Origin: Corbicula japonica
Lineage: Eukaryota; Mollusca; Bivalvia; Venerida; Cyrenidae
Assembly (NCBI GenBank): GCA_038501625.1
Contig: JAZAYU010000181.1
Coordinates: 558,001 to 622,000, forward strand
Length of the DNA stretch: 64,000 bases
Direction: 5' to 3'
The translations under genes were made by a program, and so were the position numbers. This document shows, piece by piece, positions 10,771 to 21,790 of this stretch. How positions within the stretch are numbered: the first letter of the stretch is position 1; each line of letters begins with the position of its first letter. Below the pieces are notes generated by a model. The model ran no database searches. It was not told the origin of the DNA and was given only the letters and a program-made list of their open reading frames with translations.

Positions 10771-11104
10771 GATAGAATTTTATGGAACAAAATTAATTAT
10801 CCCTTAAACACATTTTATAAAATTTTGGAAAAAGCATGTTTATAAAGATGCAACATGAAGATAAAAATAAGCTGGTCTTTAATGGTGAAATGTCATTACA
10901 TCTTAAACATGTGAAATGTTTACTAAATACATGTACAAAATGAATGTTCTATACATTATGAAGTACATTTGACTACAAATGACTTAAATATATAATTATA
11001 GTTTGCATAGTTAAATTGTTGTTGAGATTAACTGTTTACATATTTCAAGGATTCGTTACAAAACTGCAAGAAGAAAATTTCTCAAAAATACACTATATTT
11101 ACCT

Positions 11105-11298
11105 CAAACCGTTTAGATCCAGATGGCCAGCACATCTGTGTCTGATCAGGATTTTACACTGTGCTTTTTGATTTATAAAGTTATTTTTTACCACAAAGTG
11201 AATAGTGCAGATCCAGATCAGATGGTATGGATTAGCTGGCTGATCTTGATTTTCAATGTTCGAATATGCATCAAATTGTGTATATATGGTGGAAATGG
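11105..11298 (-). repeat. Diverged family A copy, reverse orientation
   Basis: Core sequences GTTTAGATCCAGATGGCC and GATCTTGATTTTCAATG, and a linker TTTTTGATTTATAAAG in inverse orientation. The left end is lost. Confidence 0.6.
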
Positions 11299-11397
11299 TT
11301 AAGCATTCAACCCTCTAAATAACAAAGCACTCATAAAAACATTTAAGCTTGGTGTAACACAAACACATGGCTTCATTCATATTCTTCATAATTTCTG

Positions 11398-11528
11398 AGC
11401 CCAAGAACTTAAAATTACAACTGAAGTCCAGTCTCAAATCTCAAGCATCTGATTAGCTAAAGAGACTAGTCTCCATTTCAACCAATCTTGAGATTTGAGA
11501 CTGGTCTCCAATGCAAGTTTTATAGAAA
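11398..11528. repeat. Diverged family C palindrome
   Basis: GCCCAAGAACTTAAAAT, CCAGTCTCAAATCTCAAGCA and the inverse GAGATTTGAGACTGG are present. One CCAAT box is degraded and the other is partly deleted. Confidence 0.65.
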
Positions 11529-12272
11529 CAACCAATATATATCTTTCCATCTTCTTAATACTGCATTTAACAAAGTTTTAATTATTTTTCAAAAATTGAG
11601 TTCACTATTACATTACTTAATATGTCACATGATCTACAAGTGATCAAGTGTCTTATAGTATACACAAAATGCTATAAATAGAATAATGCTAAAACTTGTT
11701 GTCAGATCAACGATGTGACCTCATTTCAAAGAAAGACATAAATTTTTACAAGACACATTTTGTAATCTTAGCGCAAAAGCTGTGTAAGTTCCATTTAAAT
11801 TAGAATGAGTTATTATGCACTAAGGCTATGAATGGCTATGTAATATGCATTATGCGACTCATTTGTGTTTTGGCAATTAATATATTACTCTCCATTCATA
11901 ATAAATAAGTCAATAACAAACATTCTCACAAGCACTTGAATTATAATGTTCTGTTAAAATGTAATATGCCTTCAAATTAATAATTGTATAATAATTTAAA
12001 TGTATGAAGTTCTATATATCTTTTAACCAATTGTACATCAGTTATGTATCACTAACATATATTTAAATTTTCTTACTAAACATTGCAAGTAATTAGGAGC
12101 AAGAACAAAAATATGTTTTAAAATACATATTATAAGTCATAACATGTTACATAAGAAAAACAGAAAAAGGCATGCACACAAAATATGTATGTACATCATC
12201 TAAACAACTAATTTATTGCACTAGACTACTCTTTATTTTTTTTCCATAACAATATTCGTAACAAACATTTAA
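11529..12272. other. Intergenic, no gene seen
   Basis: Very AT-rich, with many short ATATTA/TAATAT runs. No long reading frame or known repeat is visible. Confidence 0.4.
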
Positions 12273-12505
12273 CCCTCTCGTTCATAGATACACCTTTATT
12301 GCATGGGAGAACAGTTTAGATCCAGATCAGCTGACACATCCGTGCTATCTGATCAGGAACGAAACAGTTTGCCTTTTGATTCATTAGGTTATTTCTGACC
12401 AAAATGCTACCAGTGCAGATCCTGATCAGATGGCACGATGTGCTGGCTGATCTGGATCTACACTGGTCACACACGCATAAAAATGCATATATATGGGGGA
12501 AAGGG
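12273..12505 (-). repeat. Family A element, reverse orientation, TTAA both sides
   Basis: TTAA at 12269-12272 and immediately after AAGGG at 12506. Its linker ATTCATTAGGTTATTTCTGA is in inverse orientation. One hairpin arm carries a short substitution (GAACGAAACAG). Confidence 0.85.
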
Positions 12506-13488
12506 TTAAATTACAATAATATTATATTACCATGTTTAAATGGTCACAACCCAAAATGAGGAAAATGGCTAATATATATTACTAATTAATTTAACAAATT
12601 TTCGTGTTTGTTAAAAAATAATACTGAATTACAAAGTACACTGTGGTACTGTATCATTATATTTCAGGTGTTTATAAATTTAGTGTATTTCAAGCTAGGG
12701 TTAACGTGCAAATTAAAATCCTTGTGAAACTGCAGCATGTCTTCAAAGAAAAATACCCTTGCACAGATTTATTCCAATAAATAAACAAATTTGAGCTTTA
12801 GTGTAAAAATTTGGAGGAAAAGGTTAATATATTACATGTGTGTTTAAATTTACACATGTCACGCTTGGGTAAATGAGCAAATACATGCCCACACAAATAT
12901 ATTTTTTTACTTTAGATTTCTAAAAAATTGTAAATAAAATGTAAAGTTGAAATTTGGTCAAATTTCTAAGAACTGTAAATTTATTATGATCAATTAAAAC
13001 ACCACAGATTTTGAGTGTTTATTTCAAAGAGAGACAACTGAGTATGCTTTGTGACAACAAGGTCAATAGCAGTTGTTCCCCTTTTAATGAAACATAACTC
13101 TCCTAACAATTTATACAACATAAACCAGCAGCAATTAATAATGTTTCAAGTAAATCCCCCCAAGACATAATTAGCTATTAAAACTTCTAAAAATGTTGCT
13201 GATAATCTATCTGAGTGGATGTTATAATAAACTTCTGGCAAACACACAAAACATTGGCAAAGCTTAGAAATAGTATAGTCAGAGCTAGAGATAAATTTAG
13301 AAAAAGGCATGATTTTCTGAGCATGAAGTTTCAGATAAATGCAGCTTAACAGATTCAGCAGCTGCTCCTATGTTATGTTTACATATCATCAACAAACTAA
13401 TATAAAATGTTTTCACAAAAAGTAAACTTCTGTTTTAAAAACTGGGTCTAGGACTTTTGCCTACTGACCCATATTTATGTTTCTCTTT
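12506..13488. other. Intergenic, no gene seen
   Basis: AT-rich. One GGTTAACGTGCAAATTAAAA-containing stretch and a GAGAGACAACTGAG motif occur, but no exon or transposon ends are recognised. Confidence 0.4.
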
Positions 13489-13969
13489 GTATGAACTATT
13501 TACTTCATAAATATGCCTTTATCACATGAGCAAACCGTGTAGATCCAGATCAGCCAGCACTTCTGTGCCATTTATTAGGATCTACAGTGTTTCATTTTTT
13601 ATTTATTAGGTTATTTCTGAACAAAAGGTGAACAGTGTAGATTTTTATCAGATGGTACAGATGAGCTAGCTGATCTGGATCTACACACTAGCACATCTGG
13701 ATCTACACTGGTTGCACAGGTAATAAAATACAATATACATTACAAGTCATTTACATGTTTACAAGTTAACCCTTTCCTTTATTTATTTGCTTTCCGAGGG
13801 GGAACAGTGTAGATCCAGATCAGCTGCGCTATTCACTTTTTGATTTATTAGATTATTATTGACCAAAAATTAAACAGTGCAGATCTTGATCAGATGGCAC
13901 AGATGTGCAGGCTGATCTGGATCTTCACTGGTGGCATGTGCAATAAAACATGTATATATGGAGTAAAGG
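13489..13969 (-). repeat. Two family A copies, reverse orientation
   Basis: The first, 13489-13740, is diverged and has an extra partial core (GCACATCTGGATCTACACTG) near its right end. The second, 13770-13969, has TTAA at its left (13766-13769) and GGAGTAAAGG at its right, with part of hairpin one deleted. Confidence 0.7.
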
Positions 13970-14124
13970 TTTAAATCTAAATGTTTTGTATGTGAAAGCG
14001 ATGGGTAAGAAAAAAGAATATTGTAGATTAAATCTTCATGAGAAAATGTACATGTATGTATCTCAGAGAATTACTGTTGATAATATTATATTAATGCCCA
14101 TGTAATTTGCTTTGTTTGTCTTAA

Positions 14125-14295
14125 CCCTTTGCTCCATTATATACGCATTTTTATGCATGTGCGACCAGTGTAGATCCAGATCAGCAGGCACATCCGTTTA
14201 GTCTGATCAGGATCTGCACTGGTCGCATTTTGGTCAGAAATAACCTAACAAATCAAAAAGTGAACAGTACAGTGCAGATACTATGGAGGAAAGGG
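14125..14295 (+). repeat. Family A element, internally deleted
   Basis: TTAA flanks both ends (14121-14124, 14296-14299). Hairpin one and the linker AGAAATAACCTAACAAATC are intact, but hairpin two has collapsed to CAGTGCAGATACTATGG. Confidence 0.8.
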
Positions 14296-14359
14296 TTAAG
14301 ATAGCATTGGCTATAGCCTGGGTTCTTAATTTCTTGAAACTTAATTTTCTAAACAATGT

Positions 14360-14560
14360 TTAAGTTTAATTCTTTATTTCGTGGTGGTTTTAAAATTCAT
14401 GTATTGATCTGCCCACAAAATCCATGAAACTTAGTACCCCACGAAAATTAGTACCCCACGAAAATTAGTACTCCACGAAAATTAGTACCCTGCGAAAATT
14501 AGTACCCCACGGAAATTAGTACTGCACGAAAATTCATTATTCATGAATTTACAGTATAAA
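14360..14560. repeat. 17-bp tandem repeat, CCCCACGAAAATTAGTA units
   Basis: Six successive units of TTAGTACCCCACGAAAA with few changes (14438-14540), bordered by a TTTCGTGGTGGTTTTAAAATTC flank whose inverse-like GAATTTACAG closes it. A TTTATT at 14373-14378 gives AATAAA on the minus strand and could be the poly(A) signal of the gene ending at 15185. Confidence 0.75.
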
Positions 14561-15184
14561 AATACCGGTAGTTTGTTACTCAGTACATACATTTAATTCC
14601 AAAAACAGAACCTATAATCTTGGTTAATTTGCTAATTTATAAAATTGTCATTCAGTACAATGATTAATTCCCAAAACAGATCTTAGCTTGGTTAATTTGC
14701 AATCATTTGCTTAATTTCAAAGTAATTTCAAGATAGGTGTATTTAGTGTATAGTTAAATTCACAGATACATTAATTTAGCTCATCGATATCGAAAATGTG
14801 GTATCCCACAATTCACCACAGTTATTCCATATGCAAGGTTAATTATGAACCAGATGATAAACTTATTATGCCCATCAAACTGTCAAGTACTTAAACATTT
14901 ACTCCATGTATATAGGTTTTAACATGTGTGTGGCCAGTGTAGATCCAGATCAGTTGTTACACCCCTGATGTCTGATCAGAATCTACACTGGTAGCATCTT
15001 AGTCAGATATAACCCAATGAATCTACAGTGTAGATCCTGATATAATGATCCTTTCTCATTCATTTGAAAGGCAAATAGTTTAAACAATAATTCTGACATA
15101 GCACCATAGTAAGATATCATACAAGAGAAATAAATAAATACATGAAAAGCATCTAGGCAATATAAGTGCTACATATATTAAATT
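14370..15184 (-). other. Probable 3' UTR of the giant-exon gene
   Basis: This follows the TAG stop. The nearest minus-strand AATAAA I see is at 14378-14373, which would imply an 800-nt UTR containing a truncated family A copy. The extent is inferred from that signal only. Confidence 0.3.
14895..15045 (+). repeat. Family A element, right end truncated
   Basis: Left end after TTAA (14891-14894), hairpin one complete (AGTGTAGATCCAGATCAG to CTGATCAGAATCTACACTGG), then cut within hairpin two. Confidence 0.7.
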
Positions 15185-18100
15185 CTAGTCTTTTAATTTT
15201 ATTTCCAGAGGTAACTTTAACCAATCCGACCCTGATAAATTTGTTTTCCTCTCATCCTGGGTCATATCTGTTTCAGAAGTATATATTTTCTGTAATATCA
15301 AATCCGTAAACATCGAGTCCTCCGAGACACATTTTCTTAACCCGATTTGTCGGATCTTTTCCAAACGTTGTGGATTCTGTTCGAAAGCCGAGACCAATTC
15401 ATGAAAACTCTTTGGACGTTCTTCTTCTTCATGTTCATAACCAAATGACCTTGTTCTGCGACGAACTACTGTTTCCGTGACAACAGTTGCCCCACTTTGA
15501 CTGTTGATCGTCCCTATGGCAACCGTTCTTTGTTCTGTGTCAGAAATACTTCTTGATATGCCTCTGGCTACTCTTCCTTGTTCGGTGTCAGAAACTGTTT
15601 TATTAAATTCTCTAGTGTCAGAAACTGTTTTATTAAATTCTCTATCAACATATCTTTTCACATCTGTTTTTTTTGACACTGGTGCATCAACTTGTCCTGG
15701 ATATTTCCATACTGGATAAACAGGCGGTTTACTTACAGGAGCCTCCATTTCATCAGAAGTCATCGATGTTGACATTTCACCTTGTTTCGATAATGTTTCA
15801 TCCTTATTTTGCAACGATCTAAATCTGGACCTATTTTCATGTCTTTGTTTCACAGATTTTGGGGAACTACTTTTTAATCCAATTTTCGGACTACTTTTTT
15901 CTTTTGCATTTGCTTTCCTTTTCTCTTTCTCCTTTTCTTTCCTATCAAACTCTTCCAATAATGCTACAATATCAGGACAACTTAGCGAGCGCCTCATTCT
16001 CGATTTGGTGTTTTTTTCATCACCACTTGAACTATCATCAGCCTTAATATCCGAAGTTTTCTGACGCACTTTCACATCAGGGGAGCTTTCACTAGAAACT
16101 TCCTGTAATGATGATTTTCTAATTTGTTCATATTTTGCTTTCATTTCTGCAACTGTTGGAGAAGACTCTGTCTGAGTTTCAACAGTTTGAGTTTCAACAG
16201 TTCTGGTTATTGCAGGCATGGACTTTCTATGTTCGATGTTTCCACGTTTACGAAACCGTTCCCCACCACGACCTCTACTCTGACCTTCAGTTTGACCTTG
16301 AGATTTCGCTAGGTTCAGTTCAACTTGCAAAGTTACAGCATTTTTGTTAAGCTCTCCTTTTGCATCACTTACTGAGGAATCCTTGACAACTGATGTTGCT
16401 AAAACTGGCTTTTGATGAAATTCAGTTGCCATGGAAACAAACTGACTTGAACCTGCAGTTGTAGTCACTATTGGTTTGTATTTATTTGATGCAACAGCTT
16501 TTGACTGAACCTGATTGTCTATGTTTCTTGTTGGAGAAACAGGACTAACAGTTTTCTTAATCTGGTTCCATTCTGGTTTAGATTTGTCCAAATTCAAGTA
16601 TAATACACTTTGCACTGGTTGACCTTGACCTGACCTACTTTCCCCTGATGATTTTGTGGTTCCCATGGCAACTGATTCCAGCTCTTTAATGGCAGTGTTG
16701 TAACTGTCCTGCACTGCACGCTGGGATTGTGTTTCTATTTTTAGTTGCTGTCTTGGTGGTTCTTGTCTAATTTCATCAGCTGGTCTTTGACTAGAAAACT
16801 GTGGCATCTGAGATGTGGGTGAAAACAAATTTGAATCCGAGGCCGAATACCTAGAGGAACCTTGTGCTACAGACCTACACTGTTTCGTTACCTCATCTAA
16901 AAGTACTTGAAATGATTTAGTTATATCTTCAAATTCATTCTGTGTTTGTTTTTCAATTTCATCAATTTGTGACCTACGCAGAATACCACTTTCATTGCCT
17001 GGTGCATTACTTGCATCACGACTTAATTCAACTGAATTTGACCTTTCATATTTGAAATGTTGAGTACTCGAAGTATTTTTCTCACTATTTCTTCTTTGAA
17101 GATTAGAACCGCCATATCCTAAAGTCTCTTCTCTGCGAGAAGCTCTGTCAAGCAGTGACTTATCTTCCAGATCTAAACTTTCATACATTTTGTCGAGTTC
17201 TGCCAAAGCATCTTCTAGTTTACTTCTTCTTATTCTCTCTGATTCAAAGTTCGGTGTGAATTTCACATTAAAGAAAGTTTGTTCTGTCATGGGTGCGAAC
17301 TTCCTCAATGCCAGTAAAATATTGTCTAATCTGGCTTCGTCAGCTGTTATTATACGAGATTTAATTTGACTTAATTTAAATTCAACTTCTTGAGCTAATG
17401 ATCGCAAATCATTCACAGACTGATCCAGTTCATGTGTCACTGATTTTGATTGGTTAGCAAGTTTTGATTGGTGAATCCAATTGGTTGGTTGTGCCTCATG
17501 AAAACCATTCATACTTTGATGATTGGCTGGAACTGTTAATGCAGCTTTAATCTGATTGGTTGTTTGGTCATCAGAAGATTCATGAGCCAATCCTGTACTT
17601 TTCAATTTCTCTGTCAACAAGTTAGGATCGAGATGGTAATTACCGTTGATTATATATGGGAACTGTGTAAACTCTGGATCAATGTATGGAACATTGGTTA
17701 TCTGTTGCATGACTTGAGGCATGACTCCATGCTGGGCAGGTTTCCATGACGACTGAGTGTTATCGTACCCAGGCGTTGCTGATGAAGATCTTACAATCTC
17801 CTTCGATGGTTTAGCGGGAACCTCTGGGTGTGCCTTTTTCACTTCTTGTGGAAAGTTAAAAGCCTTTGAAGATTTTGTCAATGGCGACTGTAAGGAAATA
17901 TTTGTAGAGGAGTTTGATTCTGACGTATCGATATTTTTCATTAGTTTTGGACTCAGTGGTTTCTTTTGCAGAGAAGCTCTGATATCCTCAAGTACCTCAT
18001 CCAGTGCACTTGTACTGGATTTTTTGGCTGGTTTGGAATTGAGTTTTAAAGGCTGGATGGTTGGTGGGTTGAAAACATGTTTGCTTGGCAACGCACCTGG

Positions 18101-21100
18101 GAAAGTTGAATCTAAAAACGTTATTTGTTTTTCGTGACCTTGACCTTGTACCGATGGGTTGTAACTCTGTGTCATCAGACTCCTGGCTTCCGAAGGACTC
18201 GGTGTCATGAAAACGTCCGAGACAGACATTCTAGTCATTTGATTGTCGGTATTTTTACTGGTTCGATTTTTCAAGTTATCAACCCCACCTGTTGCAATTT
18301 TCAAAAGTTCATCAATTTCATCAAAATTTACCTCCTTTGATATTCCCTCATGTTTATCGAAAGTTGCAAGTCCCTCAATTTCTTTCCAGACTGGGTCCTC
18401 TGAAAATGGTATAGTTTGCAAAGTACGAGCTTTGACTCTTTCCATGCTTACTAAACCTTTACGACTCTCCAAATTTGGTGACCATACATCAGGCGCTGAA
18501 ACCTTTGGTTCCTTCGCCATCTTGGAATCATAGACTTTACTGGGTTCAGAGGTCAAAGGAGGCTTGATTTCTGTAATTGTCGTCTGCAGTGGTGGTGCAA
18601 CTGCTTGCATATTCGAAACAGATTTAGTTTCAACTGGAATATTTCTATAAACTGGCAATTTTCGCTCCGATTTTGGAGTGAATGATTGAATTGGCTGGTT
18701 TGTTGAACTGACAGGTTGGACATTCTGCCCTGGTTGCTCAGCAACAAGCTTGCGTCTGATTGTAACGGGTGATCGTGGATTGGTTGGTGTTACTGGATGG
18801 ATATTAAGTGTTAGTTTGGATGTACCAGTTGCGGTTTGTGGTACCGATGGTACTGTCTGAAAGACCGGTGATGCTGCCCTCTGTGATCTTGATACTGGGG
18901 ATGATGCACGCTTGGTGTCCGTTTCACTCACATCAGAATCAAACTTCTTTCTTATATCACGCACGTTATCAGAAACTAGTTCTTTCAGTTCATTTATTTC
19001 CTCTTCATAACGTGACATCCTCCACGACTTTCGAATGCCACTATCCGAGTCTACCGCCATTGGCGGCCAAGACTGTTGCATGTTTGAACCTATTTCTGAT
19101 TCGCTTAAAGTAACATTACTCAAACTTTGTGTATAATTTGCAACTTCCGCAGGATTTTTACGTCTGGTTTGAACAGTAATGGCTTCAGAATTAGCAGATG
19201 GTTTGAATACATCAGGTGCTCTATTTACCACTCTTTTAGGTCTTGGTTCATTAATGACACGAAATATTCTGTGCAAATTAGTTTCTGATGAAACAACTTT
19301 GGGTTCATAATACGAGTCTTGAGTATTTGAATCTGACATAGAAGAGGTTGATTTTGTTAAGTTTACTGATAATTTACCAACTCCAGAATTATTTGTAGGA
19401 CTTAATAACTGCCAGAGTTCTCTACGAACCTCGACTGGGGTGTCAGGTACCGAGTCCTTCTGGTTGCTGTCACTAAAAGATTCATACTCCTTTATTGTAT
19501 TCAAAACTTTACGTTTTTCTCGTTCTTCAAGTTCACCTGGTGTTAATTTCTTCTCCCACTTCTTGATCCTTTCAGAAACTTCAATATCGTATTCAACATC
19601 CGAAAACATCCCTGAATCAACAGTTGGTTTAGTGTCTGATGATTGAATTTGTTCAGGTAAATAATCAGTTGGTTGTACATAAATTACATTTCCTGTTTGT
19701 TTATTCAATACTGGATAAGGCACGTAATTTTTGGTTGCTTGAAATGCATTCTGGGATTGTGCAAAGCTTGAATTCATTGTATCTAGGTGACTATCGGACT
19801 TACTTAAATCTTCATTCACTTCATAAGTTTTTCTTTGCATATATGGACTATATGTTTGCGAGCCTGATATTGGTATATTTCTCGGTTCTGCAGTTGTAGA
19901 GGGCTGGTTCCTGGGAGTTGGTACAGAAGTGGAACCAGCATAAGAATGATAAGGCTGTGGATACATGGCACTTTTGTGGACAACTTTTGGTTGCACTGTT
20001 GTTACTGTTGAAGTCAATTTGTTAGACACGTAAGATCTTGGATCATTTAATCTAGATCTAATTTCTGTTTGCACTGGTATTGCTGGCTGTGGCCTTAAAG
20101 GTTCTCTAACCACTTGTCTTTGAACAACTTTTTCCGGCGCACTTTTCGTATAATTACCCGACTGTCGTTTTAACTTTCCACTTTCAATTTCACTTTCAAG
20201 GTACTGTATATTTGATTCAATCAAATCATCCAATGAATCACTTGAACTGTCAGGAGACCTTTGAGTTAATTCAATCTTTTGGTTTGCTTGTTTTAATTGT
20301 GTAGGTTGATTTGCTTTCACTTCATTAAAACTTCTCAGTTTCGGGGATTCATTTGACACTGCGATACCCTGTTGACTCTTTTGTCTAATTTGAACACTTG
20401 GTGCTTGATTTTGATTGGTTACATTTCTAGTAGCATGACTACCTTTATTTGCATATTGATTCACAGTTGGCGGAGCATTAAGTTGACGTCGGTTCTCCGG
20501 AAGAAATTCCGGAAGAACACTTGGAAGCTTATTATGTCTAACGCCTTGCTGTTTGGTATACTCCTGATAAAAATTCCCATTCATATTATCAATATTAAAG
20601 TTTTCATCATACTTACTTTGCCTATTTTCATCATACTGTGAAACCCTACTTTGTTCATTTTTCTTGCCTTGTGAATTACCATTTTGCAAATCTCGAAATG
20701 CTTGGAAAGAACTTTCACCTCTGACTGGTACAATATTTAAACTTCCATCCTGACCATATTTAGAATCCATATTTTGTGAACTCAACATTGCACGCTGACG
20801 TAAACGTGAAATTCTTAACTGAGGCGAGCACTCTTCATCACTTGTTACCGCCATATCAATTCGCTTTTTACGATTTTCTTCCATTCGTTGAAATTTTGCC
20901 TTATGGTTACCACCAGGTGAGTGATCAAATTTACGAACATTATCACCGAACTCTCTGCCGTGTTGGTTAGACTTCGGTCCAACCTGCTCAACAGCACTTT
21001 TTCTATTTTCAACATTATGCATGGACCGTCTTTTGTCAGTTTTTGAAGTTCTATCAGATTTACGGGACTTTCTCACCATGAGGGGATTTTTGGTCCACTG

Positions 21101-21691
21101 TTGTTGTTGTTGTTCATCAGTATCTGGGGAATCACTCCCAGAGTTCAAAGCGTGTATGTCATTGTCGTCTGATAAATGACCAGTATACATTGAATGCCTA
21201 CCATTTGAGGTTTGTTTGTATTCACTGTTCTTATTTGGAGTTTCCTGCATCGAGTTTCTAATTCTACGTCTGCCATGAGGCCCTTCACTTCTTGATCTCT
21301 TTTTTAAACCTACATTCTCATCACTGGTACCTGAGTTTCTGTTTCGACGCTGGCGTCTTTCTGCCATGTTTGAACTCTCTGGTTTTGGATACAAACGTGG
21401 AGGAATTTCTAGTCCAATTGTGTCTGGAGCTGCATGAATGCTATGCCTATTCTGATTGGCTTGTTCAAACTGAGGCTGTATATCATGTGACCTCTTGTGC
21501 TGATTTTCATTGGTTGTTATCAATGGCAATGGTGGTGGAGGAACCTCAGGGGCCTCTGTCCGTGTCTGGGCAACAAAGAACCCCTTGGTGGCCTCTCTTT
21601 GACCATTCTGGACCCCACAGTATGTGTTTGTTGTATTCTTGCTAGAGTTATGGCTCTTGTGCCCAAAGCTTCGCAGCTTTTCATCTGCACT
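15185..21691 (-). CDS. Very large terminal exon of an unrecognised low-complexity scaffold-like protein
   Basis: One open exon runs 2168 codons to TAG at 15187-15185. Its 5' edge is a splice acceptor (TTTTGTTTATTTTCAG ending at 21692), so the in-frame ATG further upstream is probably intronic and the true start lies on exons to the right. The protein is rich in Ser, Gln, Lys, Arg and Asn and looks mostly disordered. Visible parts: PPPPLP near residue 50, a QQQQQ run near 195, a charged stretch around residues 720-760 (SERIKKWEKKLTPGELEERE), a helical block around 1440-1520 containing LRKFAPMTEQTFF and LEDALAELDKMYESLDLED, a 14-3-3-type RSLSCP followed by a Lys/Glu-rich helix near 1900, a duplicated REFNKTVSDT near 2020, and a conserved-looking tail with SFHELVSAFEQNPQRLEKI. 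This composition suits a cytoskeletal or junctional adaptor, but I cannot name the family. Absence of family A and C repeats across 6.5 kb supports selection. Confidence 0.85.
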   Translation of the reverse strand, partial: SADEKLRSFGHKSHNSSKNTTNTYCGVQNGQREATKGFFVAQTRTEAPEVPPPPLPLITTNENQHKRSHDIQPQFEQANQNRHSIHAAPDTIGLEIPPRLYPKPESSNMAERRQRRNRNSGTSDENVGLKKRSRSEGPHGRRRIRNSMQETPNKNSEYKQTSNGRHSMYTGHLSDDNDIHALNSGSDSPDTDEQQQQQWTKNPLMVRKSRKSDRTSKTDKRRSMHNVENRKSAVEQVGPKSNQHGREFGDNVRKFDHSPGGNHKAKFQRMEENRKKRIDMAVTSDEECSPQLRISRLRQRAMLSSQNMDSKYGQDGSLNIVPVRGESSFQAFRDLQNGNSQGKKNEQSRVSQYDENRQSKYDENFNIDNMNGNFYQEYTKQQGVRHNKLPSVLPEFLPENRRQLNAPPTVNQYANKGSHATRNVTNQNQAPSVQIRQKSQQGIAVSNESPKLRSFNEVKANQPTQLKQANQKIELTQRSPDSSSDSLDDLIESNIQYLESEIESGKLKRQSGNYTKSAPEKVVQRQVVREPLRPQPAIPVQTEIRSRLNDPRSYVSNKLTSTVTTVQPKVVHKSAMYPQPYHSYAGSTSVPTPRNQPSTTAEPRNIPISGSQTYSPYMQRKTYEVNEDLSKSDSHLDTMNSSFAQSQNAFQATKNYVPYPVLNKQTGNVIYVQPTDYLPEQIQSSDTKPTVDSGMFSDVEYDIEVSERIKKWEKKLTPGELEEREKRKVLNTIKEYESFSDSNQKDSVPDTPVEVRRELWQLLSPTNNSGVGKLSVNLTKSTSSMSDSNTQDSYYEPKVVSSETNLHRIFRVINEPRPKRVVNRAPDVFKPSANSEAITVQTRRKNPAEVANYTQSLSNVTLSESEIGSNMQQSWPPMAVDSDSGIRKSWRMSRYEEEINELKELVSDNVRDIRKKFDSDVSETDTKRASSPVSRSQRAASPVFQTVPSVPQTATGTSKLTLNIHPVTPTNPRSPVTIRRKLVAEQPGQNVQPVSSTNQPIQSFTPKSERKLPVYRNIPVETKSVSNMQAVAPPLQTTITEIKPPLTSEPSKVYDSKMAKEPKVSAPDVWSPNLESRKGLVSMERVKARTLQTIPFSEDPVWKEIEGLATFDKHEGISKEVNFDEIDELLKIATGGVDNLKNRTSKNTDNQMTRMSVSDVFMTPSPSEARSLMTQSYNPSVQGQGHEKQITFLDSTFPGALPSKHVFNPPTIQPLKLNSKPAKKSSTSALDEVLEDIRASLQKKPLSPKLMKNIDTSESNSSTNISLQSPLTKSSKAFNFPQEVKKAHPEVPAKPSKEIVRSSSATPGYDNTQSSWKPAQHGVMPQVMQQITNVPYIDPEFTQFPYIINGNYHLDPNLLTEKLKSTGLAHESSDDQTTNQIKAALTVPANHQSMNGFHEAQPTNWIHQSKLANQSKSVTHELDQSVNDLRSLAQEVEFKLSQIKSRIITADEARLDNILLALRKFAPMTEQTFFNVKFTPNFESERIRRSKLEDALAELDKMYESLDLEDKSLLDRASRREETLGYGGSNLQRRNSEKNTSSTQHFKYERSNSVELSRDASNAPGNESGILRRSQIDEIEKQTQNEFEDITKSFQVLLDEVTKQCRSVAQGSSRYSASDSNLFSPTSQMPQFSSQRPADEIRQEPPRQQLKIETQSQRAVQDSYNTAIKELESVAMGTTKSSGESRSGQGQPVQSVLYLNLDKSKPEWNQIKKTVSPVSPTRNIDNQVQSKAVASNKYKPIVTTTAGSSQFVSMATEFHQKPVLATSVVKDSSVSDAKGELNKNAVTLQVELNLAKSQGQTEGQSRGRGGERFRKRGNIEHRKSMPAITRTVETQTVETQTESSPTVAEMKAKYEQIRKSSLQEVSSESSPDVKVRQKTSDIKADDSSSGDEKNTKSRMRRSLSCPDIVALLEEFDRKEKEKEKRKANAKEKSSPKIGLKSSSPKSVKQRHENRSRFRSLQNKDETLSKQGEMSTSMTSDEMEAPVSKPPVYPVWKYPGQVDAPVSKKTDVKRYVDREFNKTVSDTREFNKTVSDTEQGRVARGISRSISDTEQRTVAIGTINSQSGATVVTETVVRRRTRSFGYEHEEEERPKSFHELVSAFEQNPQRLEKIRQIGLRKCVSEDSMFTDLILQKIYTSETDMTQDERKTNLSGSDWLKLPLEIKLKD

Positions 21692-21694
21692 CTG
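21692..21694 (-). other. Splice acceptor CAG of the giant exon
   Basis: On the minus strand the sequence reads TATGATTTTGTTTATTTTCAG/AGTGCAGATG. A pyrimidine-rich tract and CAG fit a strong acceptor, and the downstream protein character starts with SADEKLRSFG. The 54 nt of open frame upstream translate to a hydrophobic, AT-driven peptide that looks intronic. Confidence 0.75.
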
Positions 21695-21790
21695 AAAATA
21701 AACAAAATCATATAAATTTATATTGTCCTCTGACATTAAAATCAAAAATTTTTGTTTATATAGTTCTATAGTATTTCAAATTATTATTAA

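Noticed and set aside
17757..18137. Plus-strand open frame of 126 codons within the giant exon
   Set aside because: It is the antisense shadow of the long minus-strand coding exon.
15185..21691. Giant exon as the N-terminal half of the same supervillin gene
   Set aside because: It is on the opposite strand, downstream of the headpiece exons, and carries its own stop. Only an assembly inversion would allow it, and I see no sign of one.
21692..21745. Extending the giant exon to the ATG at 21745
   Set aside because: A strong acceptor (pyrimidine tract then CAG) lies at 21692, and the 18 added residues are AT-driven and unlike the protein that follows.
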